From Trichostrongylus colubriformis (Eukaryota; Nematoda; Chromadorea; Rhabditida; Trichostrongylidae), in the NCBI GenBank assembly GCA_963978905.1, contig OZ022261.1, positions 7,441,992-7,505,991 of the forward strand: a stretch of DNA of 64,000 nt. The letters are read 5' to 3'. Within the stretch, counting starts at the first letter, position 1, and each line of letters opens with the position of its first letter. A program made the position numbers and the translations under genes. Under the pieces are notes generated by a model. That model worked only from the letters and a program-made list of their open reading frames with translations, ran no database searches and was not told the DNA's origin. Below are positions 37,097 through 49,433 of the stretch, in pieces.

Positions 37097-39328
37097 TTAT
37101 GCACGTGCATCAGTGGCGATCCTGTACTGCAAGACAATCTGATGTTCGCGGAATCGGCTGAATGTGATCACAGGTACACGACTAGTGTGCGAGACAAGGA
37201 CTGTGTTGTTGTCTCGTAGTGAACAGAATCTGCGAAACCAAATTTCAAGTTAGAATCCTGACTTTGGAGGTACTGCTCACCTATAACCTGTGACTGTGTG
37301 ATCAGCTTGGCTCTTTACTTCAACACCACCCAGAGGGCAGCCTTCCATACCGAAACCATCCGAGATAGAGATGATCACAATTTCGACCGGTAAATCTTCA
37401 GGAGCCTGAAGGAATCTGGATTTCGTTTATAAAGGTGCACGACAGGTGAGCGCCTACTTCAATCCAGTAGTTGCACATCGTGAACTCATTCCTCGCCTCC
37501 ACACCGAAGCCAAGTCTGTCGACTATGTATTGCCCCTCATTTTTTGCCGTTAACGTTGCTCCGCATCCTTCTGGCTGAAAAGGAACATTCAGGTGCGGTC
37601 ACCATTGCAGAGTCATCAACATACCCTCTCATCGCAGAGAGCTCCACCGTAACCACTCGGGCAGATACATTCCGAGCAGTTTCGCGGGTGAGGGAATCCA
37701 CCGTTCCTGCAATTTGCTGAGGGTTTGTCCCAACACTTCTCTGAAAGAAGCTTCTTTAGCTGTACTTACGAACTCAAATTCTCAGCATTTCTCCCACCTT
37801 TGCACTTGTAATGATCGTTGATGAGAGACTTATCAATGAATGAAAGCATTTGTGAACCCATCGTCTCCTGATATTTTGTATCATAGGCTACCATCGTGGG
37901 CTGGTTGTTTTTAGAGCAACTAACACATTCAAATTTATCATCTCATGTCAGCTCAAAGGAGGTACCTCATCTCTACCTGGATGGCCCATAATGCATAATA
38001 CTACCATAGTCGTAGGGGTGCCTATAGTGGTTGGCGATAGCCCTTGTTGTCTTTATGTAGTCATCGATTGCACCCTCCTAAAACATAGTGATCCCTGTGT
38101 CTTGAAAGACGCACGTCAAGAATTACCTCAACGTTATCGAATGCGAGCTCAATAAAATCATCTCTGTCGTAACGCGACATTGTGTGAAAGAGCCCAAGAG
38201 CGTGGCCGATTTCGTGCAAAGCTGTTCCAACCTGAATAGTATACAATGTTAGTGAAAGCGCCTCCAAATGCTCAAAGGATTATCGCTTTATTTCCATGGG
38301 ATGATAAAGAAGAGGAAGTTTTACCTCGTCACAGCCGTTACCAAGCGAAAGAGGTTGTTTGCCTCCAGCTCGGCCTATAAGTGACCAGCAGCCGTCTTCT
38401 TCAACTACCACAATACTGTCGTTACCTGAAATTAAGCCCGACCGTCAGCTGAAGTGCAGTTAGTTCAGTCACGACTTTCAAACCTTTTCTGTGTTTCTTC
38501 TCGAAGAAGTCGATGCAGGTCGCTTCCTGCCACTGTTTGACTGCCAATCGAAACACAGTCTTAGTGTGTTTGGCTGGAATTTTGAATATACGAGTGGTTA
38601 AGATGTCACCGGCTTATTCGGAAGCTAATTGTCCCGAAACAGACCTGTACTCTTACGGAACCGGTAAAAAACTCCTTTCTGCCACATGGTGTCAGGATAG
38701 GAGTCATCTACTAACGCTTGTCTCTTGTATCGACCGCCCTCATTCTCAATGTTTTCCATGATTTCATCTACTTGTTGCCTATATGGAATTATACTGTGAG
38801 ATAATGCGTTTTCACCCGAAACAGGTAACGCACCTTGTCAGCAGGATGTCGCTCTGAAAGAGGCTTTCGCTGACCTTCTTCTTCGCATTTACCTTATGTA
38901 TCGAGTGTTCCCAGCCTTTGGTAGTATCGTTCCCTTTCGCTTCAATTTTCTGAGCGACTCATATCACAGTAGTTCACACATCCTTCAATTTTGGAAAGCG
39001 TAGAATTCACGTACCTCAATTTTTTCTCCTACTTCTTTATTCTTCTTTTTTGGTAACCTGGGCTTTAGTTTGTTCCACATTTTGCTCCTCATCTCAGCTA
39101 ACCTCCCACCGAAGGAGGTGATGCCAGTCCTTTCAAAAAGCTGAAATGTTCGGAAGTTTAAATCGCTTTCTGTTGCATAAAATATTCATCTGTGCTAACC
39201 TTCATGAAATTCGATAACGTCTTTTCGCTAAGTTTTTCAATAAAATTTCCTGTTTTCGTCAGAAGATGCTTGAAGTCTAGAGCATGGATTGTCACAGCTG
39301 AGATAAGTAAGAGCAGAATGAGTCTCAT
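37097..39328 (-). CDS. Astacin gene C: secreted astacin-EGF-CUB metalloprotease, complete, 13 exons, 504 aa
   Basis: Exons: 39328-39200, 39140-39015, 38949-38834, 38778-38645, 38573-38484, 38425-38325, 38231-38127, 38077-37977, 37919-37798, 37740-37625, 37574-37458, 37405-37281, 37229-37097; 1515 nt, open throughout. Same architecture as B: signal peptide, propeptide, furin-type RYKR site before QALVDDS, zinc motif [11 protein letters not shown] followed by Thr, Met-turn in [10 protein letters not shown], six-Cys EGF-like module, CUB. The C-terminus is four residues longer than in B and D (RIATDARA) because the usual stop is replaced and TAA follows at 37097. AATAAA at 37076-37081. Close nucleotide similarity to B extends through introns and flanks, so the duplication is recent or homogenised by conversion. 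Its flank has neither of the fold-back elements in unit B and serves as an empty-site reference. Confidence 0.94.
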
Positions 39329-39428
39329 CCCTAAACATAAAGTTGTTCCATAAGAAGAGGGTTTTGCTACATAATGAAGCTTTCCCAGAAGTGGGGTTAC
39401 CTTTGACGACAAACGGAGGCCAGTCCTA

Positions 39429-39437
39429 ATTTTATAT
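39429..39437 (-). promoter_or_regulatory. TATA-like block of astacin gene C
   Basis: Same ATATAAAAT block and the same 109-base spacing to ATG as gene B. The flank is nearly identical to that of B, so this copy adds little independent conservation. Confidence 0.45.
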
Positions 39438-40248
39438 CCGCACAATCACTGTTTGACGAGTTCGGACGATGGCCAAAGAATGTCAGCATGTGAAAAACAC
39501 CCGAAAAATAAAGTAAAGTCCAGTGTGGTTGCTTACATCGATTTACACAACTGACACTGAAAGCCACGTTGCTCTGCTGCTCACCTTGGAGAACGCCACG
39601 CTACTGCCTGAAAGAACTGAGATTGCAAACGTTACATATTTGATTCACATTCATGTATTCACTACCATAGCAGGCTCTATATACGACTCGACAGCTTGAA
39701 TTTCGTTTTCCATGGGGAACTGTTCCAATTCTTCGTGAGGATGTTGCAAGGTTGTTGACATCGACAACGCTATGCACTTGTGTGACCTTTAAAGCAGGGG
39801 TTGGGATAATGTGAGTAATGATAACTCCCAAAGTGAGTCATCAAAATGAAGGCCACGGGTTAAGAAAGACAGTGTGGCCAAACATCCGATGCAAAGGGCT
39901 TAATGGGAGTCGCCTTCTTCAACAACTGCCACTTGTTCCAACAGAATCGTCCCCTTTCATTAACAGAGCCCATCTGCTTTCGGAGTCACCGGTGGGAAGG
40001 GGCCTTATTTCTTGGGTTTTTGACAGTTAGGTTTTTTCTTCACTTCGGTACTAGTAAGCATCTGGGCTTTCGCATCTCACAACTCCTGCTACTGCCTTTA
40101 ATCTCCGAGATATTTTCCTGTAAAAATAATACAGGCGTCGCGCTCTACACTTAGCAAACTACTCTGGACAGGATGAGGAGTGTTTTTTTCGCATGTTTCT
40201 TATTACGAGCAGTCGATTGGACGCAGTAAAAGCACCAGCTATGTAAAT

Positions 40249-40322
40249 CATCGCCCACGAAATGCTCTTCTATACATGTTTGCATCATCGCCCACGAAAT
40301 GCTCTTCTACACATATTTGCAT
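40249..40322. repeat. 37-bp tandem duplication
   Basis: catcgcccacgaaatgctct and the following bases are repeated once at a 37-bp period. Units B and D carry a single copy at the matching place. Confidence 0.8.
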
Positions 40323-41299
40323 GAACACTGTCGATCAAGCGCTGTAAAAAAAATTTGGTGCTCAGAAATGAGAGTCATTTATTTGTTCCCATGAGCAATT
40401 CTGTCCTGAAAAGCGAGTCACCTCCCTGTTTGCTTACAGCTGTTGCAAGATTATATTTTTTTAGATATTTGTGAAATTATGGAATTGTGAATGCACCTCT
40501 TCATCTCTTCGTTGGATCCTTTACAGTAATCAATCAAGCCGATAGGATAGGGCTCATTGGGCGCTAATCTGTCGCCGCTATCATCAGGATCGACTGATAG
40601 GAGAAGGAGCCGTGGAACCTACCAACGTTCTCCGATCCGCATATAGTCTGGGTTTTCCACAACGAGAGCTATGACATCCAGGAAGATGTATGCGAATAGT
40701 TGGGCTTACAGAACTGCGTAGACAATCAAGACTGGCGCGAATACCTTACACCTTCTTGAGTTCCTCGAAGATGGTTAATGAATATTCAGAGGGCTAAACT
40801 GGACGAAAACCTACTCCTGCTTATGGGGCAGTGGTTTGAGGCAAACCTGCTTTTGCTTCAGCATATATCCCAGCACTCCGCGCAGTGTACTCCTTAGACC
40901 GCGTTCATACTCTACGATGTCGGCGGTAGGACGTGGCTGTGTGTCTCTGCGTCTTCATCGGCCTCCTTGCCTCTCTACCTGCGTCGTGACTGCACCTACT
41001 CGCGTGCCACCCTCTCTGGCTGCTTGTGAACAGAGTAGCGCCCTGCGGTGTAAGGAGCCAGGTAGCTATCTATGGCATTCTTGAAAACAATGGTATATCT
41101 AAGAAATGGTGCGAATACCTTGTTCCCTCGCCACAGTATGTTTCACTACTTGCACTTTTTGTTTGTTGTTGATTTTGGTACCGTTTTCCCGTTTATCCGA
41201 GCCCAGTTTCTAGTTAAGTCTGCCGAATTCGTTCTGTTGGCTAGGTTTTTCCTTTTGTCAACTGTCATTGCCACATGCGTCTATCACATGTAATAAATA

Positions 41300-41730
41300 T
41301 CTGCATTGATGCCAAATGATGCCATCAACCCTTCAGTCTCATAACCACTACTCTGTTCGATTGCCTGTGCCGTATAGCACTACTAGGAACATGTCGTGCT
41401 TCCCGCTGGATGAAAGCCACGCACTTCGTGTGTATGGTGGAGTTGTGTCTCCTCCTCTAACAGCTTGAGCCTGATTTTGTGCACCACTCCTCCTGTGGCT
41501 TCCTTAGTGAACAAGTACCAAATTCCTGAGGAGGTGATATTTATGCTTGCTCATCATGGCCGGCTTCTCACAACTTGTGACTTTGAATCTATGTTTTCAT
41601 ACTTCAGAAGTGTCACACTGATGATTATTGACAAGAACTTCTTTGGAAGAAATTTCGGTCAGGCCGGCTCTAAGCAAGCCTCAGAGAAGCGAGACGTCTA
41701 GTCCCAGTTACCTAGCATGAGGATCCGGGA
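41300..41730 (-). pseudogene. Small-protein gene remnant, unit C copy
   Basis: Exon 1-like KKFLSIIISVTLLKYENIDS keeps a GT donor (gttgtgagaag) and exon 2 follows acceptor cacctcctcag, but exon 2 reaches an early stop in the phase 0 frame. Homologous to the B and D copies. Confidence 0.35.
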
Positions 41731-43860
41731 ATTCCGATTGGTTCACAGCCCTCGAGTCCCGCCCACCGCTGTCAACTTGCCCGAACTTAGGGGTATGTAT
41801 CTCCGTCAAGTTCAGATCTTCTTCGTGGAACTTTAACACCGGATCAGCAGCCATCGAATAGAACATTACTGTAAGGAAATGAAAAGATTTGAATTTACAT
41901 AGATGATTCTTAGATTTCCGATTCTAGCTACTCTTACTCTCATCAGTAACAAGTGGCATTGCTATGGATGGGTAGCAGGGTTACCGCGCTGCGCAGAATG
42001 GCACCAGGTCAATTGAGCCTATTAAAGACACCAGGAGGGGGTAATTTTGGCTTACTGTAGAACAGACGTAGTGTGGACGAGTTTGAGTGGCCGCCATTGC
42101 ACAAACTCGCCAATTTGACGCCTTGGTATGGTGCCAAAAGAAGATGGCTCTGTTATAGATTTGTTTTTCCTTTTAGTTTTTACTTTGTTCTTTCTTATAT
42201 TGTTTCTAGATGTACTTACGGGTCGAATAAAGTCGGGGGGGGGGGGGGGAGACGCAAAATTTTCACCCACGTCAAGTCTTCTTTCCCTTCCTAGGGTTAG
42301 GCTAAAGCAGATGAGACCTATGCTTTGACAGATGCTTTTTAATGTGGGAGGAGGGGATATCATTTTAGCCTAAGCCTAGTAAGGGAAAGGAGCTTCGACG
42401 TCGACGCAAAGTTGCGTCTCCCTCCGACTTTATTTGACCCTTCTGAGATTTTCAGGTATAGAAATGCACAATTAAGAAGATCCATAAGTAAAGAAGTGAA
42501 ATATGTCGTTAGAAAACAGTCTAAAGAGGAAATAATTTGAAAATAAGGTTACATCAGGCCGAAGACAAGCTTTAAAATGAACGAAGCGTGGCTCGGCCAT
42601 GGAAGCTTGCAGTTCGGACGGAAGCGCGCCCTGGGGGCAAATAGCGCCCTATGGCGCGTTTTTCAGCGCTGGTTTCGTTACACATTGTATCTACAGAACC
42701 CATATGTTTGTTTTCAGACGCCATTGTTTTTGTAAACGTTATTCCGCCCTTTCCCCCCTCCCGGTGCCTTTAAACAGGGGGGGAGGGGGGGCCAGCAGGG
42801 AGCCTGTCGCGCGCGGTGTGCAATCTGTTTGGCGCAATAATCTGACTACACAGTTCACGTACACACGCGTTGCTATCCCGTATTCATAGCCTGCAAACTG
42901 AATCCGGGATAAAAGCTCGGACCACATGTCTCGGCTAAGCGAGAGTTTCCGATAACTCTCTTGAACTTGCTTACCGGTTTAAGTTCCAACACCAATGCAT
43001 CAGTGAACGTCGCGATAATTAGCATGCAATCAGTGATTCGTGACTATCGGTCAACCTGCCTCTGTCACGGAAGTTATATTTTCGGCAATAAACCGTCACA
43101 TTTTTTTCCCCGAGTACAGCTCTCGAATGGAGGCTCCGCCATTTGTCCTTCACCCTTTTGACTCGCGGAGATTTTTGATTTTTTTACAGACTGTACCAGA
43201 GAAGGGTTGACTTATGTGTTCATGTTAACCGATGCAGGTTGGTGAGGTGGATCAGGTATTTTAAGTGAGACTTTGTTGGGCTCCATCTCGGGATGTAATT
43301 TCCACGTTACTAGCATGGAGCGGATCCGCTCCCCTATCGCACAAAACAATTTCAGAAAATTCCAGTGGAAAAACTATTCTCGTCACAAATAGAGTTTCAT
43401 CCGCTGACTGAATCCCCTTTTAGAACTTTGATCTGATTCCTTGCCAGCTTTTCTAGTTAATCGAAACCAGGCTATCTGAGATCGTCCACTCCTTGATTTG
43501 GGTGTCATCAAAAGTGTGCTGAAATTAGGGAAATTATTGCCGATTTCAACACCCTTCGTTAAGATCTTCCTCAATAGATAATCATATTAACCAGGTTGTT
43601 GCACTACATGTTATCCATGCCGTGACCATGCTCAACCGCATGATGCGCGCGGTAGTGTGAGCTGCCAAACTGGTCAAATGGTACATATACATACATACAA
43701 ATGCTCTATAGACCCAGCTTCACATAAATAAGCACCACTTTCAAATTGCGAGTGGCTTCCTCTTATGAACTCATGTAGGACCTGACTGCAGTGAAGCCAT
43801 CAGTTGTATAAATTATCAATGGGAAAGAGTTAATAACGCTGCTTTGCAACGAAATCAATT

Positions 43861-44511
43861 TGTCAGGCGGGGGCGGAGAGCCAACCCCTGAAAGGCGACC
43901 CGTGAAGAGAGGAGCATTTCAAACGACCTAGATCATGAGTGGTTGTTCGCGCGGGCAGTCGGGGGTATCTAGAGAGAGCTGGGTCGTCGGCAAGCAATTC
44001 TACCATCGAGGAGGTGGACCGTGCTCCCCTCCGTTTCTTCCTTCGTTGACCTTAGTGGTCAGCTTCCCCAGAGGCCTTAGTGGCCAACTCATTTCCCAGG
44101 CCTTAGTGGCCCAACTGCTGTCTGGGCCTTAGTGGCCGATTCTGGGGCCTAAGTGGCCAAGGTCTAGCGTGGGCCTTAGTGGCCATTTTGTACTCCGAGT
44201 AGGAGGGGTCGAAATTCCATGAGTAGCTAGGAAAGAATCTCAAAAGAGGAGAGGGAGAGAGTGAGAAGGTATTTGGGTAGAGTCGACATCCATTTCGCGG
44301 GACGCCAACCATCGCTCGGGTTCTTCGCTCCTTCAGTTGGTGACACCTCGTACAAGCTCAGCGACCTTCCGGTTCATAGCAGATTTGATTATCGTGTTTG
44401 TTGTTTGGTTTTTCTTTAATAAATTATTCTTGTTCACGCGTGTGTCCGGTGCCTCGTAGCGGTCGTCTCCGCACTATATCGATCACGAGTCTATCTGGGC
44501 CTTATAAAACA
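43861..44511 (+). mobile_element. Solo-LTR-like insertion present only in unit D
   Basis: Begins TGTCAGG and ends AAAACA (TG...CA), contains AATAAA at 44418-44423 followed by about 90 bases, and interrupts sequence that is continuous in units B (about 28478) and C (about 36900). No clear target duplication is seen; a few bases of target seem lost. It includes a GGCCTTAGTGGCC minisatellite. Confidence 0.55.
44048..44184. repeat. GGCCTTAGTGGCC minisatellite, six copies
   Basis: Copies start at 44048 (variant gaccttagtggtc), 44073, 44099, 44125, 44146 (variant with a T to A change) and 44172, spaced 21-26 bases with degenerate linkers. The motif is an interrupted palindrome (GGCC N5 GGCC). Confidence 0.85.
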
Positions 44512-44719
44512 CCAGTCAACTACCAACAGAGGAATCCGTTTTTCTTCAGAGCTACAAAAAATTATGACGGTCCCTGAATTACTAGTTTTGCTCTGAATCT
44601 CATAGTGTTCGTCAGGGTGCTTGCGCAGTCCGGTAAACACCTTCCAACAGAAAAAACACTCGTCACTGTTCTACAATGCAGTTTTATTCATTCGAAGGAA
44701 TCGTTAGCATGTGCATCAC

Positions 44720-46947
44720 TTAAAAGGCGATTCTGTATTGCAGGACAATCTGGTGTTCGAGGAATCGGCTGAATGTGATCACAGGTACACGACTAGAGTT
44801 CGAGACAAGTAATGTGTTGTAGTCTAGTGGTGAACAGAATCTGCGAAAGAATATTTCAAGTTAGGATACCGACTTTAGTGGTACTGCTCACCTGTAACCG
44901 GTCACAGTCTGATCATCTTTGCTCTTTATTTCAACACCGCCCAGAACGCAACCGTCCTCATCGAAACCATCCGAGATAGAAACAATCTCAATTTCCACCG
45001 CAAATCTTTCAGGAGCCTGAAGGAACCTCGATTCTGCTTATAAAGGTGCACGGCAGGTGGGCGCGTACTTCAATCCAGTAGTTGCAGAAAGTGAACTCAT
45101 CCCTCTCCTCCTCACCGAAGCCAAGTCTGTCGATCAAGTATTGCCACTCCTTTTTCGCCTTTAGTGTTGCTCCGCATCCGTTTGGCTGAAAAGGAAGATT
45201 CAGTTGTGGTCACCGTCAATAAAATCTCCAGCATACTCTTTCGTCGCAAAGAGCTCCACCATAACCATTCGGGCAGATACATTCCGAGCAATTTCGTGGA
45301 TGAGGAAATCCATTATTCTTGCATTTTGCTGACGTCGCCATGGGACATTTTTCTGGGAAGCAACTTTCATAGCTGTACTTGCGAAGCCGACTTTTCGACA
45401 TTTCCCCCACCTTTGCACTTGTAATGATCGTTGATGGTGGACTTATCAATGAACGAAAGCATGTGTGAACCCATTGCCGCCTGATATTTTATATCATCGG
45501 CTACCATTGTAGGCCGGTCGTTTTTGGAAGAGCTAACACATCCAAATGTATCATCTCATGTCAGCTCATGAGTGGTACCTCATCTCTACCTGGTTTGCCC
45601 ATAATGCATAATACTACCATAGTCGTAGGGGTGCCCATAATCGTTCGAGTTTTCTCTTGTCACCTTGATGTATTCATCCACAAAAGCCGCCTAAAACAGA
45701 GTGATTCCTGTTCTGGAAGACGCGTGCCATGACTTACTTCAAGGTTTTCGAATGCGAGTGTAATAAAATCATCTCTATCGTAACGCGACATTGTGTGATA
45801 GAGCCCAAGAGCGTGGCCGATTTCATGCAAAGCGGTTCCAACCTAAATTGTATATGCTGTTGGCGAAACTGCCTCCAAATGCTCAAACGGTTATCGCCAC
45901 ATTTTCAAGGAAAAGCGGTAATGAGGTGTACGTTCTACCTCGTCGCAGCCGTTACCAAGTGAAAGAGGTTGTTTACCGCCAGCACGGCCTATAACTGACC
46001 AGCAGCCGTCTTCTTCAAATACCACAATACTGTCGTTAGCTGGAATTTAACCCTACCGTCAGATCAGATGCATTTAGTAAAGTCACGATTTTTCAAACCT
46101 ATTCTGTATCTATCCTCGAAAAAGTTGATGCACGACGCTTCCTGCCACTGTTTGGCTGCCACCCGAAACACTCTTCTAGTGATTTTACCTGGAATTTTGA
46201 ATTTCATGAGAGTGGGTAGGATGTCACCGAATTATTCGAAAACTGAAACTGCTTGAAAACAGACCTGTTTTTTTATGGAACCGGTAAAACACTCCTTTTT
46301 GCCACGTGGTGTTAGGATAAGACTCATCTACAAACGCTTGTCTTTTGTCTCGACCGAACTCTTTCTCAATGCCTTCCATGATTTCATCTGCTTGTTGCCT
46401 AGATGGAATTATACCGTGGAATATTGCGCTTTCATCCAAAAGAGGTACCGCACTTTGTCAGCAGGATGTCACTTTGGAAGAGGCTTTGGCCGACATTCTT
46501 CCTAGCATTTATCTTATATATCGAGTGTTTCGAGCCATTAGTAGTATTTCTTCTTTTAGCTTGGATTTTCTGAGCGACTCATATCAACCTAGTTCACATA
46601 TCCTTCAATATTGGAATGCGCAGAATTCACCCACCTCAAGTTTTTCTTCTAGTTCTTTATTCTTCTCCTTTGGGAGCCTGAGCATGAGTTTGTTCCACAT
46701 CTTACTCCTCATCTCAGCTAATCTCCCACCGAGGGAAATGATGCCAGTCCTTTCAAAAAGCTGAATGTTCGAAAGTTTGAACCACCTTCAGTTCCATAAA
46801 ATGTTTATCTGTGCTTACCTCCGCGAATTTCAAGAAAGTCTTTTCCCTAAGTTTTTCAACAAAATTTCCTGTTTTCTCCAGGAGATGCTTGAAGTCTAGA
46901 GCATGGATGGACACAGACGAGATAAGTAAGAGCAGAATGAGTCTCAT
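44720..46947 (-). CDS. Astacin gene D: secreted astacin-EGF-CUB metalloprotease, complete, 13 exons, 500 aa
   Basis: Exons: 46947-46819, 46760-46635, 46569-46454, 46398-46265, 46188-46099, 46039-45939, 45842-45738, 45690-45590, 45532-45411, 45352-45237, 45185-45069, 45016-44892, 44840-44720; 1503 nt without stops. Signal peptide [16 protein letters not shown], propeptide, furin-type RDKR before QAFVDES, an NTTW sequon near the mature N-terminus as in A, zinc motif [11 protein letters not shown] followed by Thr, Met-turn in [13 protein letters not shown]-like module with six Cys, CUB ending RIAF. AATAAA at 44683-44688. Immediately downstream (left) sits a solo-LTR-like insertion, and upstream (right) the flank has been inverted-duplicated. 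The gene itself appears undamaged. It belongs to the same tandem family as A-C; extracellular proteolysis is inferred from the family. Confidence 0.94.
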
Positions 46948-47044
46948 CTCTAGACATATACTTAATTCATATGGAAAGGGTTGATATGTGATGAAGCATT
47001 CCCAAAATGAGGTTACCTTTGACAAGAGATGGTGGCTGATCCTC

Positions 47045-47053
47045 ATTTTATAT
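47045..47053 (-). promoter_or_regulatory. TATA-like block of astacin gene D
   Basis: ATATAAAAT block 106 bases before the gene D ATG. The ATG again follows an acceptor (GTCTAG) by two bases. Confidence 0.45.
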
Positions 47054-48700
47054 CCGCTCATTCAATGTTTGAACGATTGGTAAAGGGCATCACCATGTGC
47101 GAGACATCATGTACGAAAAATGAATCAGTTTTCAGTGTGATTATCTTACATCGATTTACCAACTGCCACTAAAAGCCACTTTTGCTCTACGGTGTATTTG
47201 GGAGAACAGTACTCGCTACTGTCAGAAAGAACCGAGTGTTATCGTAAATGTTACATGTTTGATTCGCATTCATGTATTTACCCACAACCAGCTCCATGTA
47301 CGACCCGACAGCTTTGATTTTGGATTTTCCATGGGAAACTGTCTCAATCTCCGTGGGGATGTTGCAAATTTGTTGGCATACGTTACAGTGCTGTACGCTT
47401 GTGTGGACCTTAAAGACAGTGGGTGGGGTAATGTGAGTAATGAGAATTCCTAAAGATAAGAACTCCCAAAGTGAGTCATCAAAGTGAAGGTTACAGCTCT
47501 AGAAAGACAAAATTTCCGATGAACAGGAGGGTCACGAGCTTTATGAGAGTCGTGTCCTTCAACAGCTGCCACTTGTTCGAACAGGGCTGTCCCCTATCGT
47601 TAACAGAGCCCACGGTCAACGGTGGGAAGAGAGTGTTATTTCTTGGGTTTTTGAAGTTCAATTTTTTCTTCACTTTTGTACTAGTAAGCATCTGGGCTTT
47701 TGTGTACTTACTACTTTTCCTACTGCCTTTAATGGCATATCCGAGAGTCACGCTCTACACTGAGCAAATACTCTAGACAGAATGATGAGTGTTTTTTTTA
47801 TTTCTTGTTGCGAGCAGTCGATTGGATCCATAGTACCAGCTATGTAAATCATTGCCCTCGATATGCTCTTTTATACATATTTGCATGAACATCGTCGATT
47901 GAAAAAATGGTGCCCAAAAATTAGAGTTATTCATTTGTCCCCATGAGCAATTCTGTCCTAGAAAACAAGCACTTCTCTGTTCGCTTTCAGCTGTTGTGAG
48001 ATTAATAGGTTATTGGACTTGTGAAATTGTAAATGCACCTTTCATCTTCGTCCATGAATAATTTACAGTAATCAATAAAGCAGATGGAATCGGGTTACTT
48101 GAGCGCTCAGCTGTCACAGCTACCATCAGGATTGAGTGATAAGTGAAGAAGCCGTGGAAGTTCTCCGATCCGCATATAGTCTGGGTTTTCCAAAACGAGA
48201 GCTATGACATCCAGAAAGATGTGTGCGATTGGTTGGTTATACAGAACAACGTAGACGATCAAGGCTGGCGCAAATGTCTTACACCTTCTTGAGTTCGTAG
48301 ACGATGGCAAATGAATGTTTAGAGAGCAAAACTGTAGACAAATACCTACTCCTGCTCATAGGGCAATAGTTTGGGGCAAACGTGCTTAGGGTTCAGCATC
48401 TAGGAGGTGGCTGCGTGTATCTGCGTCTCCATCGGCCACCCTGCCTCGATACCTGTCTCGTTTCTGCTTGTATCCGTGCCACACTCTCTCGCTACCTGTG
48501 AACGCAACCACGCCCTTCCACCGCTGAGTATAAACGCTGCCTTAGTAATGCAGTTCTTCTTCTTTGACTTCATTTGTCTCCTGCAACTCGTTCTCAATGA
48601 GAGGTTTGGAATTATTTTATCCGCATACTAGGTAATTGGTGCTACTTGTCAGTGATAAACGATATGTTCATCTGTTAACTCACGCAGGCTTTTAGTCGGC

Positions 48701-49021
48701 ATGTCTAAGGTTCTTCCAAAGAAGCTCTTGTCGAAAATCACCACCGTGACGCCTCTGAATCATGAAAACATGGATGCAAAGTCACAAAATGTGAGCGGTT
48801 GACCTGAGCAAGCTCGAATATCATCTCCTCAGAAAGAGTTGCTACTTGTTTACCAAGGAAGCCACAGGAGGAGTGGTGCACAACATCAGGCTCAAACTGT
48901 TAGAGAAGGAGACACAGCTTCACCATACATACCAGGTGCGTGGCTTTCATCCAACGAGAAGCACAACATGCTCGAAGTAGTGCTGTACGGCACAGGCAAT
49001 CGAATCGAGGAATGGTTATGA
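48701..49021 (+). CDS. Small-protein gene copy in the inverted left arm of unit D (92 residues if spliced)
   Basis: Exon 48701-48790 (MSKVLPKKLLSKITTVTPLN...) with donor gtgagc joins 48833-49021 after acceptor tctcctcag, both phase 0. The second exon reads LLLVYQGSHRRSGAQHQAQT... and ends EEWL. This is the only copy in which both reading frames and GT-AG sites are intact. However, the signal-peptide-like stretch seen in copy B is out of frame here and the C-terminus is cut short against copy B. Function unknown; may be a pseudogene. Confidence 0.35.
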
Positions 49022-49433
49022 GACTGAAGGGATGATGCGCTGTATTTGGGATCAATGCAGATATTTATTACATGAGATAAACCTATGCGGTAATGACAGC
49101 TGGCAAAAAGAAAAACCTAGTCAATAGAAAGAGTTCGGCAGACCTGCACTAAGAACTGTGCTCAGATAAACGGGGAAACGCAACTAAAATCAGCAACAAA
49201 CAACAAAAAAATGTAAACAGTGAACCAAACAGCGGCGAAAAGAGCGGTGGAGCATATTACATTACCTTGTTCTCTCGCCACTATATGTGTTCATTGCTTA
49301 CATTTTTTGTTGTTTAATGTTGATTTTGGTACAGTTTCCCCGTTTATCTGGGCCCAGTTCTTAGTTTAGGTCTGCCGAACTGCTTTGACTAGGTTTTTCC
49401 TTTTGTCAGCTGTCATTGCCACATGGGTTTATC

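Noticed and set aside
48400..48597. Frames in the GC-rich segments near 20.6, 32.4, 40.9 and 48.4 kb
   Set aside because: They arise inside the TIR element family and differ between copies by frameshifts.
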